A stretch of DNA of 40,566 bases from Bordetella parapertussis (GTDB lineage Bacteria > Pseudomonadota > Gammaproteobacteria > Burkholderiales > SG8-41), in assembly GCA_945870465.1 (NCBI GenBank), contig CAMBSS010000015.1, forward strand, positions 1 to 40,566, read 5' to 3'. A program made the translations under genes and the position numbers. Below are positions 8,876 to 18,634 of this stretch, in pieces. Below the pieces are notes generated by a model. It was not told the origin of the DNA. It was given only the letters and a program-made list of their open reading frames with translations, and searched no databases. Positions within the stretch are counted from its first letter, which is position 1; each line of letters begins with the position of its first letter.

Positions 8876-11800
8876 ACATGTCCGAACCCTTCATCCGGCG
8901 TCCGGTCGCGACCACCCTGCTGACCATCGGGCTCGCGCTGGCGGGCGCCGTGGCGTTCAGGCTGCTGCCGGTTTCGCCTTTGCCGCAGGTTGATTTTCCG
9001 ACGATTTCTGTGGGCGTGTCGTTGCCGGGCGCCAGCCCGGAGACGATGGCGGCGACCGTCGCGACGCCGCTGGAGCGCGCGCTCGGTCGCATCGCCGGCG
9101 TCACCGAGATCACCTCGTCGAGTTCGCTCGGCAATACGCGCATCACGCTGCAATTCGATCTAGACCGCGACATCGATGGCGCCGCGCGCGACGTGCAGGC
9201 GGCGATCAATGCCGCGCGCGGCACGCTGCCGACCGGCCTGCCGAGTAATCCGAGCTATCGCAAGGTCAACCCGGCCGATGCGCCGATCATGCTCATTTCA
9301 CTGACCTCGGACAAGCTCGATCGCGGGCAGATGTACGACGCGGCCTCCACCATACTGGCGCAAAAGCTGGCGCAGGTGAAAGGCATCGGCCAAGTCACGG
9401 TGGGCGGCAGCTCGTTGCCCGCGGTGCGCGTGGAGCTGAATCCGACTGCACTGAACAAGTACGCGATCGGGCTCGACGAGGTGCGCACCGCGATCAGCGC
9501 GAGCAACGCGAACCGTCCCAAGGGCACGGTCGAGGACGGCGACCGCCAATGGCAGATCTATGCCGACGACCAGGCCAAGAAAGCGAGCCAGTACCTGCCG
9601 CTGATCGTGGCCTATCGCAACGGTGCCGCGGTGCGTCTGGAGGACGTCGGCGAAGTGGTGGACTCGGTGCAGGACCTGCGCAACGCCGGTGTCTCGAACG
9701 GCAAGCCGGCGGTGCTCGTCATCCTTTACCGGCAGCCCGGCGCCAACATCATCGAGACCGCGGATCGCGTGCGCGAAATCCTGCCGCAGTTGCAGGCCTC
9801 GATTCCGCAGGCGATCGACCTGAACGTGGTGATGGAGCGCACCACCACTATCCGCGCGAGCCTGCGCGAAGTCGAGCGCACGCTGCTCATATCCATGGGG
9901 CTGGTGATCGCGGTGGTGTTCGTGTTCCTGCGCAACTGGCGCGCCACGCTGATCCCGAGCGTCGCGGTGCCGGTATCGCTGATCGGCACGTTCGGCGCCA
10001 TGTACTTGTGCGGCTACAGCCTCAACAACCTGTCGCTGATGGCGCTGACGATCGCCACGGGCTTCGTCGTCGATGATGCGATCGTGGTGCTCGAAAACGT
10101 GTCGCGCTATATCGAGAAGGGCCTGACGCCGTACGAGGCGGCTCTGCGCGGCGTGCGCGAAGTGGGCTTTACGGTGCTGTCGATGAGTGTCTCGCTGATC
10201 GCGGTGTTCATTCCCATTCTGCTGATGGGCGGCATCATCGGGCGTCTGTTCCGCGAGTTTGCGGTCACGCTGTCGGTCGCGATCCTGATTTCGCTGGTGC
10301 TGTCGCTGACGACCACGCCGATGATGTGTGCGCGCCTGCTCAAGCCGCAGACCGCGGGCGGCCATGGCCGCCTGTATCACGCGAGCGAACGCGTATTTGC
10401 GTGGATCTCGCGCGGCTACGAGAGAACACTCGGCTGGGCGCTGCGCCATCCGCGGTTCATCGTCACGCTGCTGCTCATCACGGTGTGCCTGAACGTTTTT
10501 CTCTACGTCATCATCCCGAAGGGATTCTTTCCGCAGCAGGATACCGGTCGCCTGACCGGCAACATCCAGGCCGACCAGAGCATCTCGTTTCAGGCCATGC
10601 GCGAGAAGCTGTCGGCTTTCGTTGAAATCGTGCAAAGCGACCCCGCGGTGGAAAGCGTTACCGGCTTCACCGGCGGCGGCCAGCGCAACGGCGGTTTCAT
10701 GTTCATTTCCCTGAAGCCTTTGAAGGAGCGCCAGTTGTCGGCCGACCAGGTGGTGGCGCGTTTGCGCGGCAAGCTGGCACAGGTGCCGGGGGCGAACCTG
10801 TTTCTGAACCCGGTGCAGGACATCCGCGTCGGCGGACGGCAAAGCAACGCGTCGTATCAGTTCACCCTGCAAGCGGACGAACTGGAGACGCTGCGCAAGT
10901 GGACGCCGCGTCTTGAGCGCGCCCTGCGGGATGTGCCCCAGATCGTCGACGTGAATACCGACCAGCAGGTCAAGGGCCTGCAGACGACGCTCACGATAGA
11001 CCGCGAGACCGCTTCGCGCATGGGCATCACGCCGAAGATGATAGACAGCACGCTGAATCTCGCATTCGGCCAAGCGCAGGTGTCGGTGATTTATTCGACG
11101 CTGAACCAGTACCGCGTGGTGATGGAAGTCGCCCCCCAGTACTGGCAAAGCCCCGAAGCGCTGAAAGGTGTCTACGTGCAGTCACCCACGCGCGGCCAGG
11201 TGCCGCTCGCGGCGTTCGCGCGCTACGAGCCGACGAACACGTCGCTGGCGGTCAATCACCAGGGACAGTTCGCCTCGGCGACGATTTCGTTCAACCTGCC
11301 GGTCGGCGGTTCGCTCTCGGACGCGGTGGAGGCGATCAACGCCACCATGGTGCAGATTGGAGCGCCCGCCACGTTGACCGGCAACTTCCAGGGCACGGCG
11401 CGCGCATTCCAGGCGTCGCTTAAAAGCCAGCCATGGCTGGTGCTCGCGGCATTGCTCACGGTCTACATCGTGCTCGGCATACTCTACGAGAGCTATGTGC
11501 ATCCGATCACGATATTGTCGACGCTGCCTTCGGCCGGTGTCGGCGCGCTGCTCGCGCTGCTGCTCTTTCAGACGGAGTTCAGTATCATTGCGCTGATCGG
11601 CGTCATATTACTAATAGGCATAGTCAAGAAAAATGCGATTATGATGATCGACTTCGCGCTCGCCACCGAGCGTCGCACCGGCAAGCCGCCAGAAGAAGCG
11701 ATTTTCGAAGCATGCCTGCTGCGTTTTCGCCCGATCATGATGACGACTATGGCGGCGCTGCTCGGCGCGGTGCCGCTGGCATTCGGCTACGGTGAGGGTT

Positions 11801-11970
11801 CGGAAATGCGCCGGCCGCTCGGCATTGCGATTGTCGGCGGCCTGATCCTGAGCCAGTTGCTGACGCTGTATACGACACCGGTGGTCTACATTTACCTCGA
11901 CCGCTTCCGCCTGTGGTGCCAGCGGGTGTGGACCCGCTGGACTGGCCGGGTTGCATTGGAGACGCCATGA
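8872..11970 (+). CDS. mdtC: RND multidrug efflux permease, MdtC/MuxC-like
   Basis: A 1032-residue RND pump starting with the ATG of an ATGA overlap with the previous stop, which implies translational coupling and fixed stoichiometry. D401-D402 in GFVVDDAIV and the lysine pair in GIVKKNAIM are conserved, so it is predicted to be competent for proton coupling. It is similar in plan to, but clearly distinct from, the preceding pump, as expected for an MdtB/MdtC pair rather than a recent duplication. It overlaps the outer-membrane factor gene by another ATGA. The predicted complex is adaptor, mixed RND trimer and outer-membrane channel. Confidence 0.93.
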   Translation: MNMSEPFIRRPVATTLLTIGLALAGAVAFRLLPVSPLPQVDFPTISVGVSLPGASPETMAATVATPLERALGRIAGVTEITSSSSLGNTRITLQFDLDRDIDGAARDVQAAINAARGTLPTGLPSNPSYRKVNPADAPIMLISLTSDKLDRGQMYDAASTILAQKLAQVKGIGQVTVGGSSLPAVRVELNPTALNKYAIGLDEVRTAISASNANRPKGTVEDGDRQWQIYADDQAKKASQYLPLIVAYRNGAAVRLEDVGEVVDSVQDLRNAGVSNGKPAVLVILYRQPGANIIETADRVREILPQLQASIPQAIDLNVVMERTTTIRASLREVERTLLISMGLVIAVVFVFLRNWRATLIPSVAVPVSLIGTFGAMYLCGYSLNNLSLMALTIATGFVVDDAIVVLENVSRYIEKGLTPYEAALRGVREVGFTVLSMSVSLIAVFIPILLMGGIIGRLFREFAVTLSVAILISLVLSLTTTPMMCARLLKPQTAGGHGRLYHASERVFAWISRGYERTLGWALRHPRFIVTLLLITVCLNVFLYVIIPKGFFPQQDTGRLTGNIQADQSISFQAMREKLSAFVEIVQSDPAVESVTGFTGGGQRNGGFMFISLKPLKERQLSADQVVARLRGKLAQVPGANLFLNPVQDIRVGGRQSNASYQFTLQADELETLRKWTPRLERALRDVPQIVDVNTDQQVKGLQTTLTIDRETASRMGITPKMIDSTLNLAFGQAQVSVIYSTLNQYRVVMEVAPQYWQSPEALKGVYVQSPTRGQVPLAAFARYEPTNTSLAVNHQGQFASATISFNLPVGGSLSDAVEAINATMVQIGAPATLTGNFQGTARAFQASLKSQPWLVLAALLTVYIVLGILYESYVHPITILSTLPSAGVGALLALLLFQTEFSIIALIGVILLIGIVKKNAIMMIDFALATERRTGKPPEEAIFEACLLRFRPIMMTTMAALLGAVPLAFGYGEGSEMRRPLGIAIVGGLILSQLLTLYTTPVVYIYLDRFRLWCQRVWTRWTGRVALETP

Positions 11971-13397
11971 AATTTCGTACGGCCGTGAATATTCGCGTGC
12001 TCGCGGCGGCGGCGCTTGCATTGCTGGCCGCGTGTTCGGCGGGGCCCAAGTACGAGCGTCCCGCCGTGGATGCGCCGGCGGCTTACAAGGAAGCGGGCAA
12101 CTGGAAAGTCGCGCAGCCGCGCGACGACGTCAAGCGCGACAAGTGGTGGGAGGTCTTTGGCGACGCTCAGCTTAACTCGCTCATCGCGCAAATCGATGTC
12201 TCGAACCAGAACGTGCGCGTCGCCGAAGCGAATTTCCGCCAGGCACGCACCCTCGTGCAGCAGGCGCGCGCGAGCCTCTTCCCGAGTGTTGACGGCCGCG
12301 CGTCGGTCTCGCGCAGCCGGTCTGTCGGCACTGCCGCGCGCGCCGGCACGACGGCCAACAATTACAACCTGGTGCTCGACGCCAATTACGAAGTCGATAT
12401 CTGGGGCCGCGTGCGCAATACTGTGAGCGCCAACGTCGCCGGCGCGCAGGCGAGCGCCGCCGATCTTGAAATGGTGCGCCTGCTGGCACAGGCAGAATTG
12501 GCATTTAATTATTTCCAGTTGCGCGTGCTGGACCAGCAGCGCCAGTTGCTCGACGACACCGTGGCTGCCTTCCAGAAATCGCTCGAAATGACGCGCAACC
12601 GCTACACGGCGGGCGTGGCGGGCAAGGTCGACCTCGTGCAGGCGGAGACGCTGCTGAAAAGCACTCAGGCGCAGGCCATCGAGATCGGCGTGCAGCGCGC
12701 GCAGCTCGAGCATGCCATCGCGATTCTGGTCGGCAAGGCGCCGGCCAATTTCGCGCTGCCGCCGCAGACGGCGAAAGTGGCGGTGCCCGTGGTGCCTCTG
12801 AACCAGCCGTCGGAACTGCTCGAGCGCCGGCCCGATATTGCTGCCGCGGAAAGACGGGTTGCAGCGGCCAATGCACGCATCGGGGTCGCCAAGTCGGCCT
12901 TCTTCCCGTCACTCACCCTGTCCGGCTCGGCGGGTTTCGAGAGTTCGCGGCTTGCCGACTGGTTGAACTGGCCGAGCCGCTTCTGGGCGATCGGCCCCGC
13001 GATCGCGCAGTCCATCTTTGACGCGGGCTTGCGCCGCGCGCTGACCGACCAGGCGATTGCCGTCTATGACGCCAACGTAGCGGCCTATCGCCAGACGGTG
13101 CTCGAAGGCTTTCAGGAGGTCGAGGACAATCTCGCTGCGCTGCGCATACTGGAAGAACAGGAAAAAGTGCAGGAAGAGGCCACTGTCGCCGCACGCCAGT
13201 CGATGGATTTGACGATTAATCAATACAAGGCCGGCACTGTGAGTTACCTGAACGTGGTGACCGTGCAATCGGCGTGGCTCAACAATGAACGCGCGTTGGT
13301 CGGCATACGCGGGCGCCGCCTCGCCGCGGCGGTCACGCTGGTCAAGGCGCTCGGCGGCGGATGGAATGCGGCGGAACTGCCGGCCGGCGGACGCTAG
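11967..13397 (+). CDS. Efflux outer-membrane factor lipoprotein, NodT/OprM family
   Basis: A 476-residue TolC-like channel subunit. The ATG at 11967 overlaps the pump stop (ATGA) and gives a lipoprotein signal ([11 protein letters not shown], hydrophobic stretch, lipobox LAAC with lipidated Cys at about 25), followed by GPKYERP, typical of the NodT family. An in-frame extension upstream lies inside the pump gene and lacks homology. Internal duplication of the coiled-coil repeat is visible: [15 protein letters not shown] in the first half and a second set around [20 protein letters not shown]. It completes the tripartite system and is the last gene of the operon. Confidence 0.93.
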   Translation: MKFRTAVNIRVLAAAALALLAACSAGPKYERPAVDAPAAYKEAGNWKVAQPRDDVKRDKWWEVFGDAQLNSLIAQIDVSNQNVRVAEANFRQARTLVQQARASLFPSVDGRASVSRSRSVGTAARAGTTANNYNLVLDANYEVDIWGRVRNTVSANVAGAQASAADLEMVRLLAQAELAFNYFQLRVLDQQRQLLDDTVAAFQKSLEMTRNRYTAGVAGKVDLVQAETLLKSTQAQAIEIGVQRAQLEHAIAILVGKAPANFALPPQTAKVAVPVVPLNQPSELLERRPDIAAAERRVAAANARIGVAKSAFFPSLTLSGSAGFESSRLADWLNWPSRFWAIGPAIAQSIFDAGLRRALTDQAIAVYDANVAAYRQTVLEGFQEVEDNLAALRILEEQEKVQEEATVAARQSMDLTINQYKAGTVSYLNVVTVQSAWLNNERALVGIRGRRLAAAVTLVKALGGGWNAAELPAGGR

Positions 13398-13447
13398 CCG
13401 GCGCGCGCCGAAGTATTTTCGAATCGGTTTCAAGGGGAGAACAACTT

Positions 13448-14341
13448 ATGGTCAGCAAAGGCCGCCAGTTCAGGGATTTGATCAACGCACCGGAAATTCT
13501 CATTCAGCCCGGTATCTATGACGGCTATACCGCGCGCCTGGTCGAGCAGTCGGGGTTCAGGACCGCGTCGATTTCCGGCGCGGGCGTGTCCGAGAGCCGC
13601 ATGGGCTGGGCTGACCGCGGCGTCATGACGTTCGACGAGAACCTCGACAACGCGAGGAGGCTCGCCGATTGCACCGACCTCGTGCTGCGCGCCGATGCTG
13701 ATACCGGCTACGGTAATGCGATGAACGTGCATTTCGTGGTGCGCGCGTTCGAGAAGGCCGGCATGGGCGCTCTCATGTTCGAAGACCAGGTCTGGCCCAA
13801 GCGCTGCGGTCACATGGCCGGCAAGTCATGCATACCTGCCGAGGAGATGGTGCAGAAGGTCAAGGCCGCCGCCAATGCGCGCCGCGACCACGATTTCGTG
13901 ATCGTCTCGCGCACCGACGCGGCGGGTCCGCTGGGCGTGGACGAGGCGATACGCCGGCTCAATATGTATGCCGAGGCGGGCGCCGACGTCATGTACGCCG
14001 ATGCGCTGCTGTCGAAGGAAGACATCGCCAAAGTCGCGAAGGGCGTGCCGAAGCCGCTGATCGTCAACATGGGCCTCGGCATGCGCTCGCGCAAAACCAC
14101 GCCGCTGATGTCGCCCAAGCAGTTGCAGGACATCGGCGTCGCCGGCGTGAGCTATCCGCGCATCCTGTCGACCGCGGCTTTGAAAGGCATGATGAACGCG
14201 ATGGCGGTTTTCAAGGAAGAAGTCGTCAAGCACAACCGCGTCATCGACCGTCCCGATCTGCTGGCGTCGTTCGACGAACTCAACGACCTGATGGGGATGA
14301 AAGAACTCGACGAGCTGGAAAAGAAATTCGCGAGCAGCTAA
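13448..14341 (+). CDS. Isocitrate lyase/PEP mutase superfamily C-C lyase
   Basis: A 297-residue TIM-barrel protein. The start at 13448 follows AGGGGAGA; the longer frame upstream overlaps the channel gene. D83 and D85 (RADADTGYGN) are the metal-binding residues, and K118-R119-C120-G121-H122 is the lyase loop with the catalytic cysteine, as in methylisocitrate lyase and 2,3-dimethylmalate lyase. Phosphonomutases of the superfamily lack the KRCGH form. Expected chemistry is retro-aldol cleavage of a 2-hydroxy dicarboxylate, for example to pyruvate and a second carboxylate. The two following genes encode an aconitase-type hydratase that could make its substrate. No prpC or prpD gene is nearby, so a methylcitrate cycle is not indicated. 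Confidence 0.85.
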   Translation: MVSKGRQFRDLINAPEILIQPGIYDGYTARLVEQSGFRTASISGAGVSESRMGWADRGVMTFDENLDNARRLADCTDLVLRADADTGYGNAMNVHFVVRAFEKAGMGALMFEDQVWPKRCGHMAGKSCIPAEEMVQKVKAAANARRDHDFVIVSRTDAAGPLGVDEAIRRLNMYAEAGADVMYADALLSKEDIAKVAKGVPKPLIVNMGLGMRSRKTTPLMSPKQLQDIGVAGVSYPRILSTAALKGMMNAMAVFKEEVVKHNRVIDRPDLLASFDELNDLMGMKELDELEKKFASS

Positions 14342-14360
14342 TGCTTACGGCAAAAGCTTT

Positions 14361-14500
14361 TACCGCAAAGGCGCAAAGGCGCCAAGAAATGCAAAAAGCG
14401 GTATCTGCGCCGGATTAATGCGGATTAAAAGCGCAATATAAAAGCATTTCGGAATGGGGCAATTGGATGTTCTTTGCGCCTTCGCGCCTTTGCGGTTCAA
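14361..14500. repeat. Intergenic palindrome, GCAAAGG-word type
   Basis: Left arm at 14361-14390 contains CCGCAAAGGCGCAAAGG. Right arm at 14469-14500 is its inverse and ends GCGGTTCAA, continuing GATTGA as in the 2014-2130 copy. The loop is about 80 bases and includes GGATTAATGCGGATTAA. It fills the gap between the lyase and the large dehydratase subunit within a likely operon. Confidence 0.75.
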
Positions 14501-14533
14501 GATTGAAGGTAATGGGTTTCAAAGGTTGAGACT

Positions 14534-15787
14534 ATGGGCATGACGATAGCCGAGAAGATCCTCGCAAAAAAAAGCGGGCGCGACCGCGTGGCGGCGGGCG
14601 ATCTCGTCACGGTGAAGGTCGACACCGTGGTGCTGTTCGACAACAACTTCATGCCCAGTATCTGGCAGGACATGCTGAAAATGGAGCATCCCGAGCGCGT
14701 GGTGGTGATACTCGACCACCGCGTGCCGGCGCCGACCATACAAAGTGCAGGCGCGCACCGCACGGCGCGCAAATTCGTCGAGAAATTCAAAATCGCGCGC
14801 TTTCACGACGTCGGCGGCACGCAGGGTATCTGCCACCAGGTGGTGGCGGACCAGGGCTACGCCTTGCCCGGAACGGTGCTGGTATGCAGCGACTCGCACA
14901 CCTGCAGCGCTGGAGCATTCAATTGCATTGCGCGCGGCGTCGGCGGACCGGACGTCATGTATTCTGCGGCCAAGGGCGAAACCTGGTTCAGGGTAGGCAC
15001 GACAGTGCGTTACGAGATGACCGGTGCGTTGAGTAAGGGCGTGACGGCCAAAGACGTGTTTCTGCACATTGCGGGCACTTACGGCGATCATGCCACGCAG
15101 AACGTCGAGTTCGGCGGATCGGCGCTCGCGGGCCTGTCGATGAGCGCGCGCAAGACGCTATCGACCATGGGCGCGGAGCTGTCGTGCGAGTTCGCCACGT
15201 TCGAAGCCGACAGCGTGCTCGCCGATTACCTGCGCGCTTGCGGAAAAACAGACATCGAACCGGTATCTCCCGATAGCGACGCCAAGTATGCCGACGTGCG
15301 CAAAATCGATTTGAGCAAATTGGAACCCCTGGTGGCGCTGCCGGATTCGGTGCTCAAGAATTCGCGCGGCATCAGCGAAGTCGCGGGCACACGCGTCGAT
15401 CAGGCTTTCATAGGTTCTTGCGCCAACGGCACGCTCGACGACCTCACGCTGGCCGCACAGGTGCTCGCCGGCCGCAAGGTATCACCGCAGACGCGGCTCA
15501 TCATCACGCCGGGTTCCATGCATGTTTATCGCGAGGCGCTGCGCACCGGCGTAATCGCGGTGCTCGCGGAAGCGGGCGCCGTCATAACGAATCCAACGTG
15601 CGGCGCGTGTGGCGGGGGGCATATGGGAGTGCTCGGGCCGGAGGAGGTCTGCATCACTGCCAGCACGCGCAATTTCAAGGGGCGCATGGGCGATCCGAGT
15701 TCCAAGGTCTATATGGCATCGCCGGCCACCGTCGCCGCTTCCGCCATCAAGGGTGTGATCACGCATCCCGGCGAGTTCCTGCAATGA
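14534..15787 (+). CDS. 3-isopropylmalate dehydratase/aconitase-type large subunit (LeuC family)
   Basis: A 417-residue protein of the short LeuC/homoaconitase/DmdA class, which carries the [4Fe-4S] cluster and adds or removes water on 2-hydroxy dicarboxylates. Cluster cysteines are visible: C296 (GSCANGTLDD) and C356 and C359 (PTCGACGGG). Length is that of the stand-alone archaeal-type large subunits, about 420, not the 470-residue proteobacterial LeuC. Leucine biosynthesis is therefore not the first guess. With the preceding ICL/PEPM lyase, a dimethylmaleate-hydratase-like or other alkylmalate role is possible by analogy with the nicotinate-fermentation genes dmdA, dmdB and dml. The small subunit follows after a duplicated palindrome. 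Confidence 0.88.
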   Translation: MGMTIAEKILAKKSGRDRVAAGDLVTVKVDTVVLFDNNFMPSIWQDMLKMEHPERVVVILDHRVPAPTIQSAGAHRTARKFVEKFKIARFHDVGGTQGICHQVVADQGYALPGTVLVCSDSHTCSAGAFNCIARGVGGPDVMYSAAKGETWFRVGTTVRYEMTGALSKGVTAKDVFLHIAGTYGDHATQNVEFGGSALAGLSMSARKTLSTMGAELSCEFATFEADSVLADYLRACGKTDIEPVSPDSDAKYADVRKIDLSKLEPLVALPDSVLKNSRGISEVAGTRVDQAFIGSCANGTLDDLTLAAQVLAGRKVSPQTRLIITPGSMHVYREALRTGVIAVLAEAGAVITNPTCGACGGGHMGVLGPEEVCITASTRNFKGRMGDPSSKVYMASPATVAASAIKGVITHPGEFLQ

Positions 15788-15942
15788 ATGGCTTGCCGCA
15801 AAGGCGCAAAGACGCAAAGAAGATCAAGTCAAGAATGGCCGACCCAATTCCAATCGACCTTGAATCACCAGTAACCACTGTCAACAGAGTGACTGCCTTT
15901 TATATGTATTTGTTTTGCCGTCCTTTGCGTCTTTGCGCCTTT
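15768..15942. repeat. Tandem duplicated palindrome, copy 1
   Basis: A 175-base unit beginning with the last codons of the large dehydratase subunit (CCGGCGAGTTCCTGCAATGA). It then has a left arm of GCAAAG words (15796-15820), a loop with CACCAGTAACCACTGTCAAC, and the inverse arm (15918-15942). It is repeated head-to-tail at 15943. This and copy 2 account for the whole 352-base gap between the two subunit genes. Confidence 0.9.
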
Positions 15943-16125
15943 CCGGCGAGTTCCTGCAATGAAAATGGCTTGCCACAAAGGCGCAAAGACGCAAAGAAGA
16001 TCAAGTCAAGAATGGGCGACCCAATTCCGATCGACCTTGAATCACCAGTAACCACTGTCAACAGAGTGACTGCCTTTTATATGTATTTGTTTTGCCCGTC
16101 CTTTGCGTCTTTGCGCCTTTGCGGC
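15943..16125. repeat. Tandem duplicated palindrome, copy 2
   Basis: Nearly identical to copy 1. Differences seen are an AA insertion after the stop codon, CCGCAAAGG to CCACAAAGG, GGCCGACC to GGGCGACC, CCAATC to CCGATC, and one extra C before the right arm. It carries a second, non-functional copy of the large-subunit 3' end, so duplication must have included coding DNA. Its right arm ends about 15 bases before the small-subunit start. Confidence 0.9.
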
Positions 16126-16139
16126 CAGGGTTGGATTCG

Positions 16140-16649
16140 ATGAACTTCAAAGCCAAAGTCTGGAAATTTCCGGACAACATCAACACCGATCTCATCCTGC
16201 CGAATCGCGCGTTTTACCTGACGCCTGAAGAGCAGGTGAAGTTCGTGTTTTCGGCGAACCGCCCGGGCTGGAGCGATCTCGTGCAGCCGGGCGACATCCT
16301 GATCGGCGGGCGCAATTTCGGCATGGGTTCGAGCCGTCCCGCGGCGCGCTCGCTGCGCAACCTGAAGCTGAGTTGTCTGGTCGCGGAATCGATCAATGGA
16401 TTGTTCTTCCGCAATAGCGTCAATTTCGGTTTTCCCGCGCTGGAGTGTCCCGGCATAGACGCCGCGTTCAACGAAGGCGACATTGCCGAAGTCTCGTTCG
16501 ACGATTGCGCGGTGCGCAATCAGCGCACCGGCACTGTGCTCAAAGCCGCGCCTTTGCCTGATGCGCTCAGAAAATTGATGCAGGCTGGCGGATTGTTTCA
16601 GTTGCTGGAAGCGGAAGGTTACGTCGCGCCGAAAGCGGCGGCGAAGTAG
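16140..16649 (+). CDS. 3-isopropylmalate dehydratase/aconitase-type small subunit (LeuD family)
   Basis: A 169-residue swivelling-domain subunit. Diagnostic features are DNINTDLILP near the N-terminus, GGRNFGMGSSRPAA in the middle (substrate-binding loop with GSSR) and the NSVNFGFPALECP strand. It pairs with the large subunit to complete the active site. The ATG at 16140 begins the family homology; the longer open frame runs back into the repeat. It is separated from its partner by tandem palindromes, unlike most LeuCD pairs, which are close or overlapping. The short LeuC/LeuD class includes isopropylmalate, homoaconitate and dimethylmaleate hydratases, so the substrate is unresolved. Confidence 0.87.
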   Translation: MNFKAKVWKFPDNINTDLILPNRAFYLTPEEQVKFVFSANRPGWSDLVQPGDILIGGRNFGMGSSRPAARSLRNLKLSCLVAESINGLFFRNSVNFGFPALECPGIDAAFNEGDIAEVSFDDCAVRNQRTGTVLKAAPLPDALRKLMQAGGLFQLLEAEGYVAPKAAAK

Positions 16650-16672
16650 CAGGTCAACCCGGGAGAAAAACT

Positions 16673-17467
16673 ATGGTCGCACAATGGAATGTTTCACGCG
16701 TATGGGCGGCGTTCGTGCTGATACTGTCTTTGGCGCTCGGTGGCTGTGCGGGCGGCGGTGGAATCCCCGGGTTTAGCGTGCAAGACCAGATCGATGTGCT
16801 GATGACGGAAGGCCAGCAGCTCTACGCCGGCAAGAATTACGACGGGGCCATCGCCAAATTCGGCGAGGTCGTCGCCAAGGACGGTAAATACTGGCAGGCC
16901 TATGTCGGCATCGCGCGTTCTTACATAGCGAAAGGCAACTGGGCTGACGCTATAGCCAACGGCAAGAAAGCGTACGAGCTATCTCCCAAGGGGCAGGACG
17001 TAATTCCCGTACTGGGCCAGGCTTTGTATGGCGGCGGAGCCGACGCGCTGAAAAACGGCCGGCTGCAGGAGTCCGTCAGCCGCTTTACCGAATATCTCAA
17101 GCTCGAGCCCGGCAACACCAGCGCATGGCTCAACGTCGGCAAAGCCTTTCTGGGGCAGTCGCAATTCCGCGAGGCGCTCAATGCTTTCACGCAGGGACTT
17201 GCCAATGGCGGCGGGGCGGACCGCGCGGAGCTGATCCGCGGGCTGCTCGATGGCGGCATGCAGGCATTTTCACGCAACGATTTTCGCGGCGCCATCGATT
17301 CGCTGCGCGAATACCTTAAATTCGATTCGAAGAACCTCTCCGCGTATCTGAACCTCGCCAAGGCTTACTGGGAGTCCGGGGACCGCGGCGCCGCGGTTGA
17401 TGCGTTTCGCAAGGTGCTCGAAATCGATCCGCGCCAGACCGAAGCCCTGCGGTTTTTGCTGCGCTGA
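16673..17467 (+). CDS. TPR-repeat lipoprotein
   Basis: A 264-residue protein with a lipoprotein signal peptide: MVAQWNVSRVW, a hydrophobic core, then the lipobox LGGC with Cys at about 25 and a GGGG linker. The rest is tetratricopeptide repeats, seen as spaced helices with the A/G-Y-P pattern (for example AWLNVGKAFLGQSQFREALNAF and AYLNLAKAYWESGDRGAAVDAF). TPR lipoproteins are scaffolds in envelope assembly or secretion; no enzymatic role is expected. It lies 23 bases after the dehydratase small subunit and has a GGGAGA ribosome site, so it may be cotranscribed, although a functional link is unclear. A hairpin follows the stop. Confidence 0.85.
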   Translation: MVAQWNVSRVWAAFVLILSLALGGCAGGGGIPGFSVQDQIDVLMTEGQQLYAGKNYDGAIAKFGEVVAKDGKYWQAYVGIARSYIAKGNWADAIANGKKAYELSPKGQDVIPVLGQALYGGGADALKNGRLQESVSRFTEYLKLEPGNTSAWLNVGKAFLGQSQFREALNAFTQGLANGGGADRAELIRGLLDGGMQAFSRNDFRGAIDSLREYLKFDSKNLSAYLNLAKAYWESGDRGAAVDAFRKVLEIDPRQTEALRFLLR

Positions 17468-17476
17468 GCTGAGCGG

Positions 17477-17497
17477 CCCCGCGTCAGGAACGCGGGG
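17477..17497. terminator. Hairpin between convergent genes
   Basis: CCCCGCGT at 17477-17484 and its exact inverse ACGCGGGG at 17490-17497 enclose a 5-base loop. It lies between the stops of the TPR lipoprotein (+) and the AstE-like gene (-), a place for bidirectional termination. No long T-run follows, so rho-independent strength is uncertain. Confidence 0.6.
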
Positions 17498-17515
17498 CGG
17501 TCAATCGGGCCGGCG

Positions 17516-18526
17516 TTAAGCCAGCCAGCGCGAGCCGGCTTTTTCCGCCAGCGCGAAAGCCTGCGTGCCGGCGCCCACCATGCCCGAATAGCGCGAGAAG
17601 AAAAGATAGCCGTCGAACGGTGCGTTGATCTCCTCGATGACTTCGTACGAGTAGAGGTCGATCACTTCGCCCAGGCGCGTGCCGGCCTTGATGAGCTTGC
17701 CCAGGTCCTGCGGCTCTTCATAATGTGAATTGAGATAGCCGCTGAAACGCGGCCGCAATTCGCGGCGCGCTTTGGTGTTGAAGTCGATCTGCCGCGGCGG
17801 CTTCGCGTTGCCTTTGAGCATGCCCATGTGCTTCAGCATGCCAGTCAGACCCTTGACCATCATCGCCGTGTAGTACTGCGAGGTCGCAGGGCCGAGGTAG
17901 CAGCCGCCGACTTCCGGGTTGACGGCGACGACGCCGATCGAATTCAGGTAATGCGCGGCGGAGCCGGCGAATTCGTTCTCGTGTACGAATGGGGCGCCGA
18001 ATGCGCGCGCCAGCGCGATGTTGCGCGCTTTCAGTTCGGCAGGCGCCTTGCTGTTGTGGTCCACGCGCGCCTGCAGCCGGCCGCCGCTGCCGCCGGAATG
18101 GAAATCTATCAGGGCGTCCACATGATGCAGCACGTGTTCCGTTATCACGGCCGCGATCATCTGCGTCGTATTGCCGCGCGCATTGCCGGGATAAACCTCG
18201 TGCAGGTCGGTGCGGCCGTGCTGCTCGGGCGTGAGCCGGCCAAAGCCTGCCGTCGCCATCGGGTTGGCAACCGACACCAGTACTATCCTGCCGCTCAGCT
18301 TGGCAGTGTCCAGCCCGTTGATGAACTCGCGAATGGCCATGGTCGCGAGAAATTCATCGCCGTGCGTGTTGGTAATGATGCCGAACGTGGGCCCTTTTTT
18401 GCGGCCGGTGATGACGTGCAGCGGCACGCTTAGCTGCGCCCCATTCAACATCGTCGTTACCGGAAGGCGGGTGAAGGAACCGCCTTCTTTTTGTTTGGTC
18501 CAGCGCGGGGTTTTTGCGGTGCTCAT
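17516..18526 (-). CDS. Succinylglutamate desuccinylase/aspartoacylase (AstE/ASPA) family zinc deacylase
   Basis: A 336-residue M14-like zinc amidohydrolase. H55 and E58 in THGDE are the first two zinc ligands, and the later DFHSGG supplies the third histidine. A C-terminal beta-domain follows (PFDGYLFFSRYSG), typical of the AstE/AspA group that removes an acyl group from N-acyl amino acids. No signal peptide is present, so it is cytoplasmic. It is the last gene of a leftward operon with a Bug binding protein and an amidase, which suggests joint use of an imported amide or N-acyl compound. It is not part of an arginine succinyltransferase (ast) operon, since astABD are absent. Confidence 0.85.
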   Translation of the reverse strand: MSTAKTPRWTKQKEGGSFTRLPVTTMLNGAQLSVPLHVITGRKKGPTFGIITNTHGDEFLATMAIREFINGLDTAKLSGRIVLVSVANPMATAGFGRLTPEQHGRTDLHEVYPGNARGNTTQMIAAVITEHVLHHVDALIDFHSGGSGGRLQARVDHNSKAPAELKARNIALARAFGAPFVHENEFAGSAAHYLNSIGVVAVNPEVGGCYLGPATSQYYTAMMVKGLTGMLKHMGMLKGNAKPPRQIDFNTKARRELRPRFSGYLNSHYEEPQDLGKLIKAGTRLGEVIDLYSYEVIEEINAPFDGYLFFSRYSGMVGAGTQAFALAEKAGSRWLA

Positions 18527-18634
18527 GGAATCTTCCTGAAAATCTTGTTGTACATCGATGCGGGCGTTATGACAGGGGGGCTATCGTCGCCTTTGAAGTG
18601 CGGGCGGGAGCAGGAATTATTTCACTAACACCGG

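Noticed and set aside
9298..11148. A 616-codon reading frame on the minus strand
   Set aside because: It is antisense to the second RND pump, which is unmistakable; composition is again His/Arg/Ala-rich and without domains.
15796..16125. CRISPR-like array from repeated GCAAAG words
   Set aside because: Repeats are inverted as well as direct, with only two large units and near-identical spacers; there are no cas genes.
15418..16143. A long frame bridging the dehydratase large subunit and the duplicated repeats
   Set aside because: It is out of frame with the subunit and repeats the same peptide twice because it reads through the tandem palindromes; not a protein gene.
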